Of a DNA stretch of 64,000 nucleotides, positions 9,054 to 16,033 are shown piece after piece. A program made the position numbers and the translations under genes. The notes beneath the pieces are model-generated. The model was not told the origin of the DNA, searched no databases, and was given only the letters and a program-made list of their open reading frames with translations. The DNA is from Gammaproteobacteria bacterium (lineage in GTDB: Bacteria > Pseudomonadota > Gammaproteobacteria > DSM-16500), in NCBI GenBank assembly GCA_019634835.1, contig JAHCAO010000012.1, forward strand, positions 1 to 64,000, given 5' to 3'. Position 1 is the stretch's first letter; the number at the start of each line of letters is the position of its first letter.

Positions 9054-9329
9054 TTAAGGTGCGCTAATCCATTGATATTCTTGCATTTCACCTGAACCAG
9101 TATGGCTATGTCGTTTAGGTGATACAGAATGAAAATAATGGATGGGTGTTTGATAACAAGGCTCGAAACAAGCACGTTTACATTGAAATTCGCATCCAAC
9201 ATATAAAGCACTGCCTGGGTAAACTAAGTAATACTCAGCATGTGCGCTGAAAGTGATTCCTGCTAATAAAATAAACGTACAAATTTGTAGTGGTAATATA
9301 AGCTTACGCTGGGTTATTTTGCTTATCAT
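9054..9329 (-). CDS. Small secreted Cys-containing protein, paralogue of 49384-49821
   Basis: A 91-residue exported protein with an N-terminal hydrophobic signal ending SAHA, then EYYLVYPGSALYVGCEFQCK and four to five cysteines. Start chosen at ATG 9329 because AGGAG lies 8 bases before it; the frame also opens at GTG 9338, inside that site. The gene at 49384-49821 has the same leader (GGAGTG, a few bases, GCTTATG) and a matching first part (GYLIQP, GPFIEC, QYCK), so the two are diverged paralogues. Function unknown. The stop codon lies next to palindromic element 1. Confidence 0.6.
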   Translation of the reverse strand: MISKITQRKLILPLQICTFILLAGITFSAHAEYYLVYPGSALYVGCEFQCKRACFEPCYQTPIHYFHSVSPKRHSHTGSGEMQEYQWISAP

Positions 9330-9669
9330 AAGCGACACTCCTGTTTTGCTTTTTATTAGATCATTATAACATTCAAATTATCTGGGTTTATTATGATGTG
9401 CTGGGTTTGGTCAGTGTTGCAAATGTTCAGTTAAACAGAATCCGCTGGTTTTCTGCCACTTATAAGTGTTCGGTGATAGCTGCATCTGAGCAAGGTGGCT
9501 CTTTTTATTTTTTATATTCGGTCGCAAAAGACGTTTCCCTTCCGACTTTTGCTAAAGTGGACTCCTGTCCACTTTCCCTTCTATAAAAAATAAAAAGAGC
9601 CACCTTGCTCAGATGCAGCTATCACCGAATACTTACCGCTACTTTGTTTAATCTGTTGAAAAATTGAGA
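9330..9669. other. Intergenic region holding element 2
   Basis: 340 bases between two minus-strand genes. The first ~130 bases should carry the promoter of the small secreted protein gene; the rest is palindromic element 2 (9463-9635). The open frame 9398-9586 is only the translation of the element and is not a gene. Confidence 0.5.
9463..9635. repeat. Family-A palindromic three-way-junction element, copy 2
   Basis: 173 bases. Arms 9463-9516 and 9582-9635 form a 54-base inverted repeat with one mismatch. The core 9517-9581 is almost that of copy 1 and shows the clearest inner hairpins: GCAAAAG/CTTTTGC, and AAGTGGA-CTCCTG-TCCACTT (9555-9574). Its arms differ from copy 1 over about half their length (for example GCTGCATCTGAGCAAGGTGG in place of GTGGTCTGAGCAGGTCTG), while still pairing with each other. 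Confidence 0.85.
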
Positions 9670-11304
9670 TTAGTGTCTGGGAGAACGTGGTGCTGTCACT
9701 GTTACTGGCACTAGTGGTAACTCGTCTGTTGCTTTTGGTTCTTTTTCACCCTTGCTAAGAATAGCCTTCTTTGCTTTATTTACCATCGTTTTGCCGAGCG
9801 CATGTATTTTTTCCCTGTGTTTATACAGGTAGGACCCAGCGACGAATAGCGTGATAGTCAAGCCAGCAGCGTAGAGAATGGGTGCGGCAGGGCCTGTAAA
9901 AGGAGCGATAGCTAATAGTGTCATCCCTGTAAAGCTTAAGCCTTTCATGATAACGTCGGCGCGTTTTTGTCGATAATTTTCATTGAGCTTGGATTGTATT
10001 TCTTTGTCTCGTATTTCATCATTGCGTGTAGGTGGAGTGTTTAATGCATCTGTTGAAATTTCATATCCTTCGTATGGAGTAACATGAGCCATTTTTCTTC
10101 CCACAAATGTTTTTCTGCTTGCTGCTGAGAGCGACTGATCTTGAGGATTGCAATAGACTCGACTACGCGCTAAAAAATCATTGGATAGAGTGGTTCTCTG
10201 TTCTTTTAGTGTATTAATTTTCTCTTCTAGTGCCTGAGTGTCTTTTCCACTGACTTTTAGCTTTTGTAATTCTGTTTCTAAGTTCTGTATTCTTTCAGTT
10301 TTATAATTAATTTCTTTTACTCGCTCATCTAACCAACCTTCTATCGTCAATTCTTTACTAGCGTTATAGAAATCAATGCTGGCATTCACTAAATCAGTTA
10401 ACGCTGTAAAAGCAAAAGCAGGCCCTGCAAAAGCACCAGCTCCTAAGCCTACTGCTGCTCCAAGAGCCGGGTTATAAGAGAAAGCAAAAGCCTGGACGCC
10501 AGCAATGATGCTTAACACACCTTTTACTTTGTTCTGAGTCTGGCGATAATCTTCCTCATCCATAATTAAATTAATACCACATACTATGCCAGCTACCGCG
10601 TCAATATAATTCCAACCAACGGTAATGCCTAAAGCGGCTGAGTTTGGCATAGACATAGATCGCGCAATATCAGATAGCGATTTTGTGACACCTTCAGAAA
10701 CAGCAACGATTTCTGGAATGGTTTGTAACACTGCTGCCATATTCTCTACCGTCGTGGCTCCGACTCCAACCGTATAGTTGACAACTTCTGGAAACGTTGT
10801 CGTGATCTCATTCACTACAGGGAGTGCCCTCTCCAGAGATGAGAGGCAATTTTTTCTTGCATCCAGTACATCCTTTTTTGCTTCTTCCTGTGATAACGGG
10901 CTGACTGGAGCGCGCGCGCTATACCGCTTTTGTGCTTGCTCTCTTTGGCTATGTATTTCAGCAGCTTCTTCTTGCTTGGCTTGTTTTCTACGCTGAAGGA
11001 TTGAGTTTGCATATCTAGTGATTGCATCAAGAATAGCATTGATATTAGTTTGTTGTATGGGTGTAAGATTCTTTAGATTAGTATAGTTTTTAATAGCGTT
11101 ATTAACATCATCTTGAGTAAGGTTCCTTGGTGGTTCAGCCGCTAAATTATTTTTGGGGATAGAAATTTCCGTAAATTCCAATGGATCAGCAGGAAGCTTG
11201 AATTTTTTTAAAATATTTCCGAATTCTGGGTTACGTGTTTCCTGTCGTATTAAGACTTCAAGCTCTTCGTCAGTTAAGTCATTTTTCTGCTCGTTATGTA
11301 GCAT
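9670..11304 (-). CDS. Coiled-coil protein with hydrophobic hairpins, effector-like
   Basis: A 544-residue protein not matching a family I know. Residues about 110-150 and 325-375 are Lys/Glu/Gln-rich and likely coiled coil. Residues about 270-305 are Gly/Ala/Phe-rich and hydrophobic (ALGAAVGLGAGAFAGPAFAF), and a second hydrophobic pair lies at about 460-495 (GLSFTGMTLLAIAPFTGPAAPILYAAG split around Pro), followed by a basic tail ending in VTVTAPRSPRH. No signal peptide. AGGAAA lies just before the ATG. Layout matches 2297-5506 and 13349-14446, suggesting a related group of membrane-inserting, possibly translocated proteins; this is inference. Confidence 0.65.
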   Translation of the reverse strand: MLHNEQKNDLTDEELEVLIRQETRNPEFGNILKKFKLPADPLEFTEISIPKNNLAAEPPRNLTQDDVNNAIKNYTNLKNLTPIQQTNINAILDAITRYANSILQRRKQAKQEEAAEIHSQREQAQKRYSARAPVSPLSQEEAKKDVLDARKNCLSSLERALPVVNEITTTFPEVVNYTVGVGATTVENMAAVLQTIPEIVAVSEGVTKSLSDIARSMSMPNSAALGITVGWNYIDAVAGIVCGINLIMDEEDYRQTQNKVKGVLSIIAGVQAFAFSYNPALGAAVGLGAGAFAGPAFAFTALTDLVNASIDFYNASKELTIEGWLDERVKEINYKTERIQNLETELQKLKVSGKDTQALEEKINTLKEQRTTLSNDFLARSRVYCNPQDQSLSAASRKTFVGRKMAHVTPYEGYEISTDALNTPPTRNDEIRDKEIQSKLNENYRQKRADVIMKGLSFTGMTLLAIAPFTGPAAPILYAAGLTITLFVAGSYLYKHREKIHALGKTMVNKAKKAILSKGEKEPKATDELPLVPVTVTAPRSPRH

Positions 11305-11617
11305 TTTCCTGTCTCAACTATATTATTTTAAAGTATAGTTGATGTTCAGTATTTAGTTGAAAGCAGGAAAAAAGCAGGAAAATGGGTTGAAATAGCTATA
11401 ATATTCATGCTACTTGCGAATCATAGACAAAAGCTTAGGGTTCATCACTGTAACTATTCAGTAATAATGGTCTGAGTAGGTCTGCTCCTTTTATTTTTTA
11501 TATTCGGTCGCAAAAGACGTTTCCCTTCCGGTTTTTTGCTAAAGCGGACTCCTGTCCACTTTCCCTCATATAAAAAATAAAAGGAGCAGACCTACTCAGA
11601 CCATTATTACTGAATAG
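11305..11617. other. Intergenic region holding element 3
   Basis: 313 bases. The part nearest 11305 must hold the promoter of the minus-strand coiled-coil gene; from 11450 on it is palindromic element 3. Nothing else is seen. Confidence 0.5.
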
Positions 11618-11621
11618 TTAC
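11450..11621. repeat. Family-A palindromic three-way-junction element, copy 3
   Basis: 172 bases with perfect 53-base arms (11450-11502 and 11569-11621) and the family-A core. Compared with copy 1 the arm carries several G-to-A or equivalent changes (TATTCAGTAATAATGG for TATTCGGTGATAGTGG), and each is matched by the complementary change in the other arm. Hairpin 1 has one extra T. The last bases of the element contain the TAA stop codon (11618-11620) of the next minus-strand gene. Confidence 0.85.
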
Positions 11622-12037
11622 TCATAACTTAATGGTAGTGTGTAGATGACGGTTCTGCCTTGAGAGGTTTCCCTCGTGGCAGTCACTTCCAATGCAGAGG
11701 CTTGTTTTAACAAATTTTTATCTGCTGCACAGAAAAATGAGCGCACGTTTGGTTTACATTTTAATGCTACTGATTGTTTTCCTAGTGTGACAGCAGCTTT
11801 TACGGTCGAATTTTTTGTTGTAGGATGCTGAAAGTGAATATCCAGTAATAAAATTTCAAAACCATCTTTATGTGGAACCACTTCCGTATGAAAAGCACCT
11901 GGCATACGAATAAAACCATGATGTGGGCCAGGTTTATTTTCACCGTGTGCGTGGGCTAACGAATGAAAAAAAAGAAGGGTTGCGATAGAAAATAACGCTT
12001 TTGTTTTTTTACGGATGGAGGATGAAAGCATAAGCAT
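11618..12037 (-). CDS. Periplasmic protein of unknown function downstream of smpB
   Basis: A 139-residue exported protein. A signal peptide ends near SLAHAHG, followed by a His/Gly/Pro-rich start (HGENKPGPHHGFIRMPGAFH) and a beta-rich body with two cysteines. The His-rich N-terminus could bind metal, but this is only suggestive. It begins 2 bases after the smpB stop, so it is probably the second gene of that operon; the start could equally be the ATG two codons later (12031). Its stop codon lies inside palindromic element 3, so the original C-terminus may have been altered by the insertion. Confidence 0.65.
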   Translation of the reverse strand: MLMLSSSIRKKTKALFSIATLLFFHSLAHAHGENKPGPHHGFIRMPGAFHTEVVPHKDGFEILLLDIHFQHPTTKNSTVKAAVTLGKQSVALKCKPNVRSFFCAADKNLLKQASALEVTATRETSQGRTVIYTLPLSYE

Positions 12038-12039
12038 AA

Positions 12040-12504
12040 TTACCGTTTAAATAGTCTTTGTTTTTGTCGCTGCCAATCGCGTTCTTTCTCTGTTGCCCGC
12101 TTATCATGTAGTTTCTTGCCTTTGGCAAGACCTATTTCAATTTTAACGCGGTTATTTTTCCAATAGAGTAAAAGCGGTACTACAGTATACCCGCGTCGCT
12201 CGACACTTCCAATTAACTTGTTTAACTCGCTGTGATGTAGTAATAATTTCCTGCTACGTTGAGGATCAGGATGAATATGGGTTGATACGGTTGGTAGTGG
12301 TGTGATCAGTGCGCCAAATAACCATGCAGAACCATGTTTTAAGATAACATAGGCTTGGTCAAGCTGTACGCGCCCTGCGCGTAAGCTCTTTACTTCCCAG
12401 CCTTCCAGTATGAGTCCTGCTTCAAAACGATCTTCGATGAAGTATTCGTGCTGTGCTTTACGGTTGACTGCAATCGTTGTATTTGTCTTTTGTGTCTGTT
12501 TCAT
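12040..12504 (-). CDS. smpB: SsrA-binding protein SmpB
   Basis: 154 residues, normal length. SmpB binds tmRNA (SsrA) and brings it to stalled ribosomes for trans-translation. Seen: [20 protein letters not shown] at the start, [19 protein letters not shown], and the basic tail [20 protein letters not shown] typical of the family. Divergent from ratA with only about 40 bases between the starts, the classic gammaproteobacterial smpB/ratA arrangement. No tmRNA gene was seen in the window. A periplasmic-protein gene follows 2 bases downstream. Confidence 0.97.
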   Translation of the reverse strand: MKQTQKTNTTIAVNRKAQHEYFIEDRFEAGLILEGWEVKSLRAGRVQLDQAYVILKHGSAWLFGALITPLPTVSTHIHPDPQRSRKLLLHHSELNKLIGSVERRGYTVVPLLLYWKNNRVKIEIGLAKGKKLHDKRATEKERDWQRQKQRLFKR

Positions 12505-12545
12505 GTCGCGCAGTATAATGCTTAATCTTTTTTTTGGGAATGGTT
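12505..12545. promoter_or_regulatory. Divergent smpB/ratA promoter region
   Basis: The gap is very short. A perfect TATAAT at 12514-12519 suits ratA, with its start about 25 bases on; a -35 for it would lie inside the smpB start. A GGGA before ATG 12546 acts as the ribosome site. Confidence 0.4.
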
Positions 12546-12977
12546 ATGCACACTTTGAAAAGAAATGCTTTAGTGCCATATTCGGCACGTCAAATGTTTG
12601 AGCTGGTGAATAGTATTGAAGATTATCCTCGTTTTTTACCGTGGTGCCATCGTAGTCAAATTGTGAGTCGTACTGATGAGGAGGTCATTGCGGAGTTAGA
12701 AGTCAATTGGAAAGGGATACATAAGCGTTTTACCACACTCAATCGACTTTATCCTTATGAGAAAATGGAGATATCTTTAGTCAATGGGCCATTGCACCGT
12801 CTGGATGGAGTATGGGCATTTTATGCATTGGATGAGTTGGCGTGTAAAATTACGCTGGATTTAGAATTTGAGTTTACGGGACGCTTTATCGATAAGCTGT
12901 TTCAGCCTGTATTTCAGCATATTGCCAATACTTTGGTAGAGGCATTTTGTAAAAGAGCGCAAGAATTATATGGGTAA
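12546..12977 (+). CDS. ratA: RatA/PasT-family protein (START-like; CoQ-binding COQ10 family)
   Basis: 143 residues of the polyketide cyclase/START-like fold (SRPBCC). Features: NALVPYSARQMFELVNSIEDYPRFLPWCH, and the C-terminal helix region FIDKLFQPVFQHIANTLVEAFCKRA. Family members in E. coli (RatA, also called PasT) have been described as affecting ribosome assembly and stress survival, and homologues of yeast Coq10 bind quinone. The frame also opens at TTG 12534, but ATG 12546 has GGGA at the right distance and gives the family length. Overlaps ratB by 8 bases, so the two are translationally coupled. Confidence 0.93.
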   Translation: MHTLKRNALVPYSARQMFELVNSIEDYPRFLPWCHRSQIVSRTDEEVIAELEVNWKGIHKRFTTLNRLYPYEKMEISLVNGPLHRLDGVWAFYALDELACKITLDLEFEFTGRFIDKLFQPVFQHIANTLVEAFCKRAQELYG

Positions 12978-13257
12978 CCAGAAGATCAAGGTGGAAGTGG
13001 CGTATGCACTACCTGATAAGCAATATATTATCGAATTGGAGTTAGCAGTGGGGAGTACGATAGAGGCGGCTATTCTATGCTCTGGTATGCTTGGCGCATT
13101 TCCTGATATGGATCTGAGTAAGCAAAAAGTGGGAATATTTGGCCGTCAGCGGCGGTTATTAGACACCGTAGTAGAGGGTGATCGGATTGAGATATATAGA
13201 CCTCTCATTGTAGACCCTAAGGAAGCACGCCGTACAAAGGCTAAGTTTAAAAAATAA
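12970..13257 (+). CDS. ratB: RnfH/RatB family (UPF0125) ubiquitin-like protein
   Basis: 95 residues with the beta-grasp pattern of RnfH/RatB: KVEVAYALPDKQYIIELELAVG, then DLSKQKVGIFGRQRRLLDTVVEGDRIEIYRPLIVDPKEARR, the family signature end. The partner of RatA in the conserved ratAB pair. Its molecular role is not firmly known. Overlaps the ratA end. Confidence 0.93.
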   Translation: MGNQKIKVEVAYALPDKQYIIELELAVGSTIEAAILCSGMLGAFPDMDLSKQKVGIFGRQRRLLDTVVEGDRIEIYRPLIVDPKEARRTKAKFKK

Positions 13258-13348
13258 CAGCAATTGATAGGCATCAGAAAGATGTAAACCAATCGGTTGT
13301 TTATGTGGTCAACAAAAACATTGGTGGTTGGATTGCTGACCACTGATC

Positions 13349-14446
13349 TTATCTCCGTGATGTCTTCTGCGTTTCTTGTACCTCTTTTCTTGCTTCTTTC
13401 TCAACGCGTTCTCCTGCTAGTGCGAGCTCACCTTTTCTACCACGATCAGCAAAAATACCTGCTGTAGTGGTAAGACTGGCACCTACGGCAGCAGCGCTAA
13501 TAGCAAGGCCGGCAACGGTCATCTTACTGGCAAGCGCAATCCCGAAGGCACTCAGCGGTGTTGCGACTCCGAATGTGGTGATGGTGAGCAGAATCGATGT
13601 GGCTATCAACGTAGCGCCAAGTACACACAGCATAGCGCCACCCACTAACTTTCCCCATTGACGATTCATGCCAATCGCTTTTTGTGTGTTTTTTGCATGA
13701 TTTTTTATATTCTGATCATTAGGGTTAGATACAACATTTTTAGTTCCCTCCACAAATGTTGTTAGTTCCTGTAATTCTGCTGGAGTAGACATTTTTGTTT
13801 TAGCTTCTTTTGCTTTATTTAATACTTCTCTGCCCGCGGCTTTTATTTTTAATACTGCTATTGAGTCGTTTGATTCTGCCGCTGTAGCTCGCTGTAACTC
13901 GTTGCATTTATTATAAAGATTTTTAGCAATTGTGTGGTTTTTGTACGCTTCCTCTAATTGGTTATTTGCTTTTATAATATTAGGATGACTTGAAGATATT
14001 GTTTTCTTATAAGAATTGTTAGAATTATCACAATAATGTTCTAGACAATCCTGATACTCAGGAGGAAGATAATCACTTTTTCCTAAGAAATATTCTGTGG
14101 CTTGATTAAAAATTTTGGCCATGTGTTTTGCTTCTAGCAAGGCACATCTTTCATACGCATCTCGGAGGCCAGGAAGTATTTGACGCATACGATGAAAAGC
14201 TAATTTAAGAGTTCTATACTCCTTATGAAATTTTAATTGTATCTTATCTGACTGTGTATTTTCATAAAATTCACTACACTTCGTAAGAAATTTTAATTGT
14301 GTATTAAGGAGGTCTGGTTGTGCTGTGTTTGATACGTAGTTTGAGAAATATTCGCTGGCTGCATCAAAACGTTCACCCATAGCAATCTGTGGATCTTTTT
14401 TTTGCTTTTGTTCTGTATGTTGATATTGACTTTTTCTAGAATTCAT
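13349..14446 (-). CDS. Helical protein with C-terminal hydrophobic hairpin, effector-like
   Basis: 365 residues; start at ATG 14446, because GAGGAG lies 6-7 bases before it. Residues about 1-250 are polar and strongly helical (coiled-coil-like, many Lys/Glu/Gln). Residues about 270-335 form a Gly/Ala/Thr-rich hydrophobic pair (LVGGAMLCVLGATLIAT and GLAISAAAVGASLTTTAGIF), and the protein ends in a charged tail EKEARKEVQETQKTSRR. The architecture is like 9670-11304 and the end of 2297-5506. It sits between ratB and bamE, which are usually adjacent, so it is probably an insertion. Function unknown. Confidence 0.65.
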   Translation of the reverse strand: MNSRKSQYQHTEQKQKKDPQIAMGERFDAASEYFSNYVSNTAQPDLLNTQLKFLTKCSEFYENTQSDKIQLKFHKEYRTLKLAFHRMRQILPGLRDAYERCALLEAKHMAKIFNQATEYFLGKSDYLPPEYQDCLEHYCDNSNNSYKKTISSSHPNIIKANNQLEEAYKNHTIAKNLYNKCNELQRATAAESNDSIAVLKIKAAGREVLNKAKEAKTKMSTPAELQELTTFVEGTKNVVSNPNDQNIKNHAKNTQKAIGMNRQWGKLVGGAMLCVLGATLIATSILLTITTFGVATPLSAFGIALASKMTVAGLAISAAAVGASLTTTAGIFADRGRKGELALAGERVEKEARKEVQETQKTSRR

Positions 14447-14539
14447 TAGTTTCTCCTCAATTTGCAATTTAAAATAAGAATTTCTTTTAATTATAGATGA
14501 AAAAAATTATATAAATATGAATTAACAATGTCTTAATAA

Positions 14540-14672
14540 TAGCTCTAAGCGGTAACTTTGCTGGTAAATGTTCGTTTAACCATTGAAAGTCGGGATTGGC
14601 TCATGATATGCCAGTGTGGTGATAAGTCGCAGGTTGATCGCATCAACCTAGCCGCAAGCAGCTAGGTTTTTA
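14540..14672 (+). ncRNA. Candidate structured RNA or attenuator-like element
   Basis: At the 3' end two hairpins compete for the same bases: AGGTTGAT-CGC-ATCAACCT (14631-14649) and AACCTAGC-CGCAAGCA-GCTAGGTT followed by TTT (14645-14671). The second looks like an intrinsic terminator on the + strand, but no + strand gene lies upstream, so a small RNA or a remnant are both possible. The 5' end is a guess. Confidence 0.25.
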
Positions 14673-14700
14673 TAAGAAGAAGAATTCATTAAATATTCGC

Positions 14701-15006
14701 TTAGTTTTTCTGAATAGATTTTAATTTTCCGTGCTCGAACAAACAGGTCAGTTTATTCACTATCTTGTTTCCAGTGTGGTTATCGTAAGTGTATACATAT
14801 TCCATACGGTTAGGGGTGAATATATTAGTTAAGACAGGATTTCCCATGATATCAACCACCTGGGAAGGAGACATCCCAATGGACAATTTGTTTACCGCTT
14901 CCGTTGTCATCATATTGCCCTGTTCAATAACAGGTTTTCGTATTTGGAAAAAACTGCAGCCAGAAAGGAGCAATATGACGAGCAAGTACATCATGCTTTT
15001 ATACAT
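14701..15006 (-). CDS. bamE: Outer-membrane assembly lipoprotein BamE (SmpA/OmlA)
   Basis: 101 residues. A lipoprotein signal ends in LLLSGC (acylated Cys17), followed by the BamE domain with NKLSIGMSPSQVVDIMGNPV and a final FEHGKLKSI. BamE stabilises the BamA-BamD complex that inserts beta-barrels into the outer membrane. GGGGGAAA before the ATG serves as ribosome site. It lies between ratAB and fur, as in many gammaproteobacteria, and is divergent from fur; palindromic element 4 occupies the space between them. Confidence 0.93.
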   Translation of the reverse strand: MYKSMMYLLVILLLSGCSFFQIRKPVIEQGNMMTTEAVNKLSIGMSPSQVVDIMGNPVLTNIFTPNRMEYVYTYDNHTGNKIVNKLTCLFEHGKLKSIQKN

Positions 15007-15114
15007 TGAATTTCCCCCTACCTTATTTTTATGGTGTTAAAAAAATTTGGTTAAGTATAGACAAGATACAGGGGAAAAACCTAGAAACTTTATTTATATG
15101 TCCGTAGTGTTGGT

Positions 15115-15283
15115 CAATATTCGATGATAGGGGCTTCTGAACGAGTCTGCTTTTATTATTTTTATAGGAGGGAAAGTGGACAGGAGTCCACTTTAGCAAA
15201 AGCTGGCAGGGAAACGTCTTTTGCGACCGAATATAAAAATAATAAGAGCAGACTCGTTCAGAAGCCCCTATCATCGAATATTG
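15115..15283. repeat. Family-A palindromic three-way-junction element, copy 4 (reversed)
   Basis: 169 bases, core in the opposite orientation to copies 1-3. Arms 15115-15167 and 15231-15283 pair with one mismatch. The core shows GGACAGGAGTCC (15178-15189), the reverse complement of the shared hairpin tip, and GCAAAAGCTGGCAGGG...CTTTTGC. It lies in the divergent bamE/fur intergenic region, so either promoter may have been displaced by it. Confidence 0.85.
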
Positions 15284-15366
15284 GCTAGTGTTTCATTCTA
15301 GATTTTTTCGCAGGTAGTATGATGGTATAGTTGCCTTTTGGAAATAAGAGTACTAGGGAGATTTTC
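15284..15366 (+). promoter_or_regulatory. fur promoter region
   Basis: The 83 bases between element 4 and the fur start contain GTATGATGGTATAGTTGCC with -10-like TATAGT (15326-15331). AGGGAG at 15355-15360 is the ribosome site for the TTG start at 15367. No Fur box is evident. Confidence 0.35.
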
Positions 15367-15786
15367 TTGAGCAATAACGATGAATTAAAAAAAGCAGGGC
15401 TAAAGGTCACATTGCCACGGTTAAAAATCTTACAAATATTAGAGAATTCCAAAGAGCATCATCTCAGTGCGGAGGATATTTATCGCGTTTTATTGGATTC
15501 CGGCGAAGATATTGGCCTCGCTACTGTTTATCGTGTTTTGACCCAATTTGAAGGGGCAGGTTTAGTGGTTCGCCATTATTTTGAGGGTGGTCAATCGGTA
15601 TTTGAAATAGACCATGGTGAGCACCATGATCATCTTGTTTGTGTCAAATGCGGGCGTGTCGAAGAATTTATTGATCAAGTGATTGAAAAGCGTCAGCAAG
15701 AGATTGCAAAGCAAGCCGGTTATTCTATCACGGACCATAGTTTAAATATTTATGGGATATGTGCAAAATGCCGGAAGAAAAGTTAA
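15367..15786 (+). CDS. fur: Ferric uptake regulator Fur
   Basis: 139 residues. Start is TTG 15367 (MSNNDELKKAGLKVTLPRLK), with AGGGAG 6 bases upstream; the frame stays open to 15331 without a ribosome site. Winged-helix DNA-binding domain at about 1-80, containing SAEDIYRVLLDSGEDIGLATVYRVLTQFE, then the His-rich metal site FEIDHGEHHDHLVCVKCGRV and a second Cys pair CAKC near the end. With Fe2+ Fur represses iron-uptake genes; the clear Fur boxes at lbtA and lbtU in this window are likely targets. Confidence 0.96.
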   Translation: MSNNDELKKAGLKVTLPRLKILQILENSKEHHLSAEDIYRVLLDSGEDIGLATVYRVLTQFEGAGLVVRHYFEGGQSVFEIDHGEHHDHLVCVKCGRVEEFIDQVIEKRQQEIAKQAGYSITDHSLNIYGICAKCRKKS

Positions 15787-15797
15787 GTGACGAGAGG

Positions 15798-15966
15798 GTG
15801 CATGACGAGTGTTTTACAATGAGAGGAGAGGGGTATTTTTCCTTCACCCTTCACCGCAAAACACACTCATCCCTGATTGGGTTTTGCTCTCGCAGACTCC
15901 TGTCTGCGAGTGAATGGTTCATACAAAATACCCTTCTTCTCTCATTGTAAAACACTCGTCATGCAC
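15798..15966. repeat. Family-B palindromic three-way-junction element, copy 5
   Basis: 169 bases, starting 12 bases after the fur stop. The outer arms (15798-15839 and 15925-15966; tip GTGCATGACGAGTGTTTTAC) pair over 42 bases with two G/T mismatches. The core holds GCAAAAC...GTTTTGC (15856-15887) and CTCGCAGA-CTCCTG-TCTGCGAG (15889-15910). The core is identical to copy 6, whereas the arms differ. The 63-codon frame at 15759-15950 is an artefact. Confidence 0.85.
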
Positions 15967-16033
15967 TTGTTACGAGATGATCTTAAGTTAATTGAATGAT
16001 GGAACGATTTTATTTCATGAAAAGGAATAATAA

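Noticed and set aside
9398..9586. 62-codon + strand frame
   Set aside because: It is the translation of palindromic element 2; no ribosome site or family match.
12505..12545. tmRNA (ssrA) near smpB
   Set aside because: The gap is only 41 bases; no tmRNA-like sequence is seen nearby.
15759..15950. 63-codon + strand frame after fur
   Set aside because: It covers element 5, and the same translation recurs at 21810-22037 in element 6.
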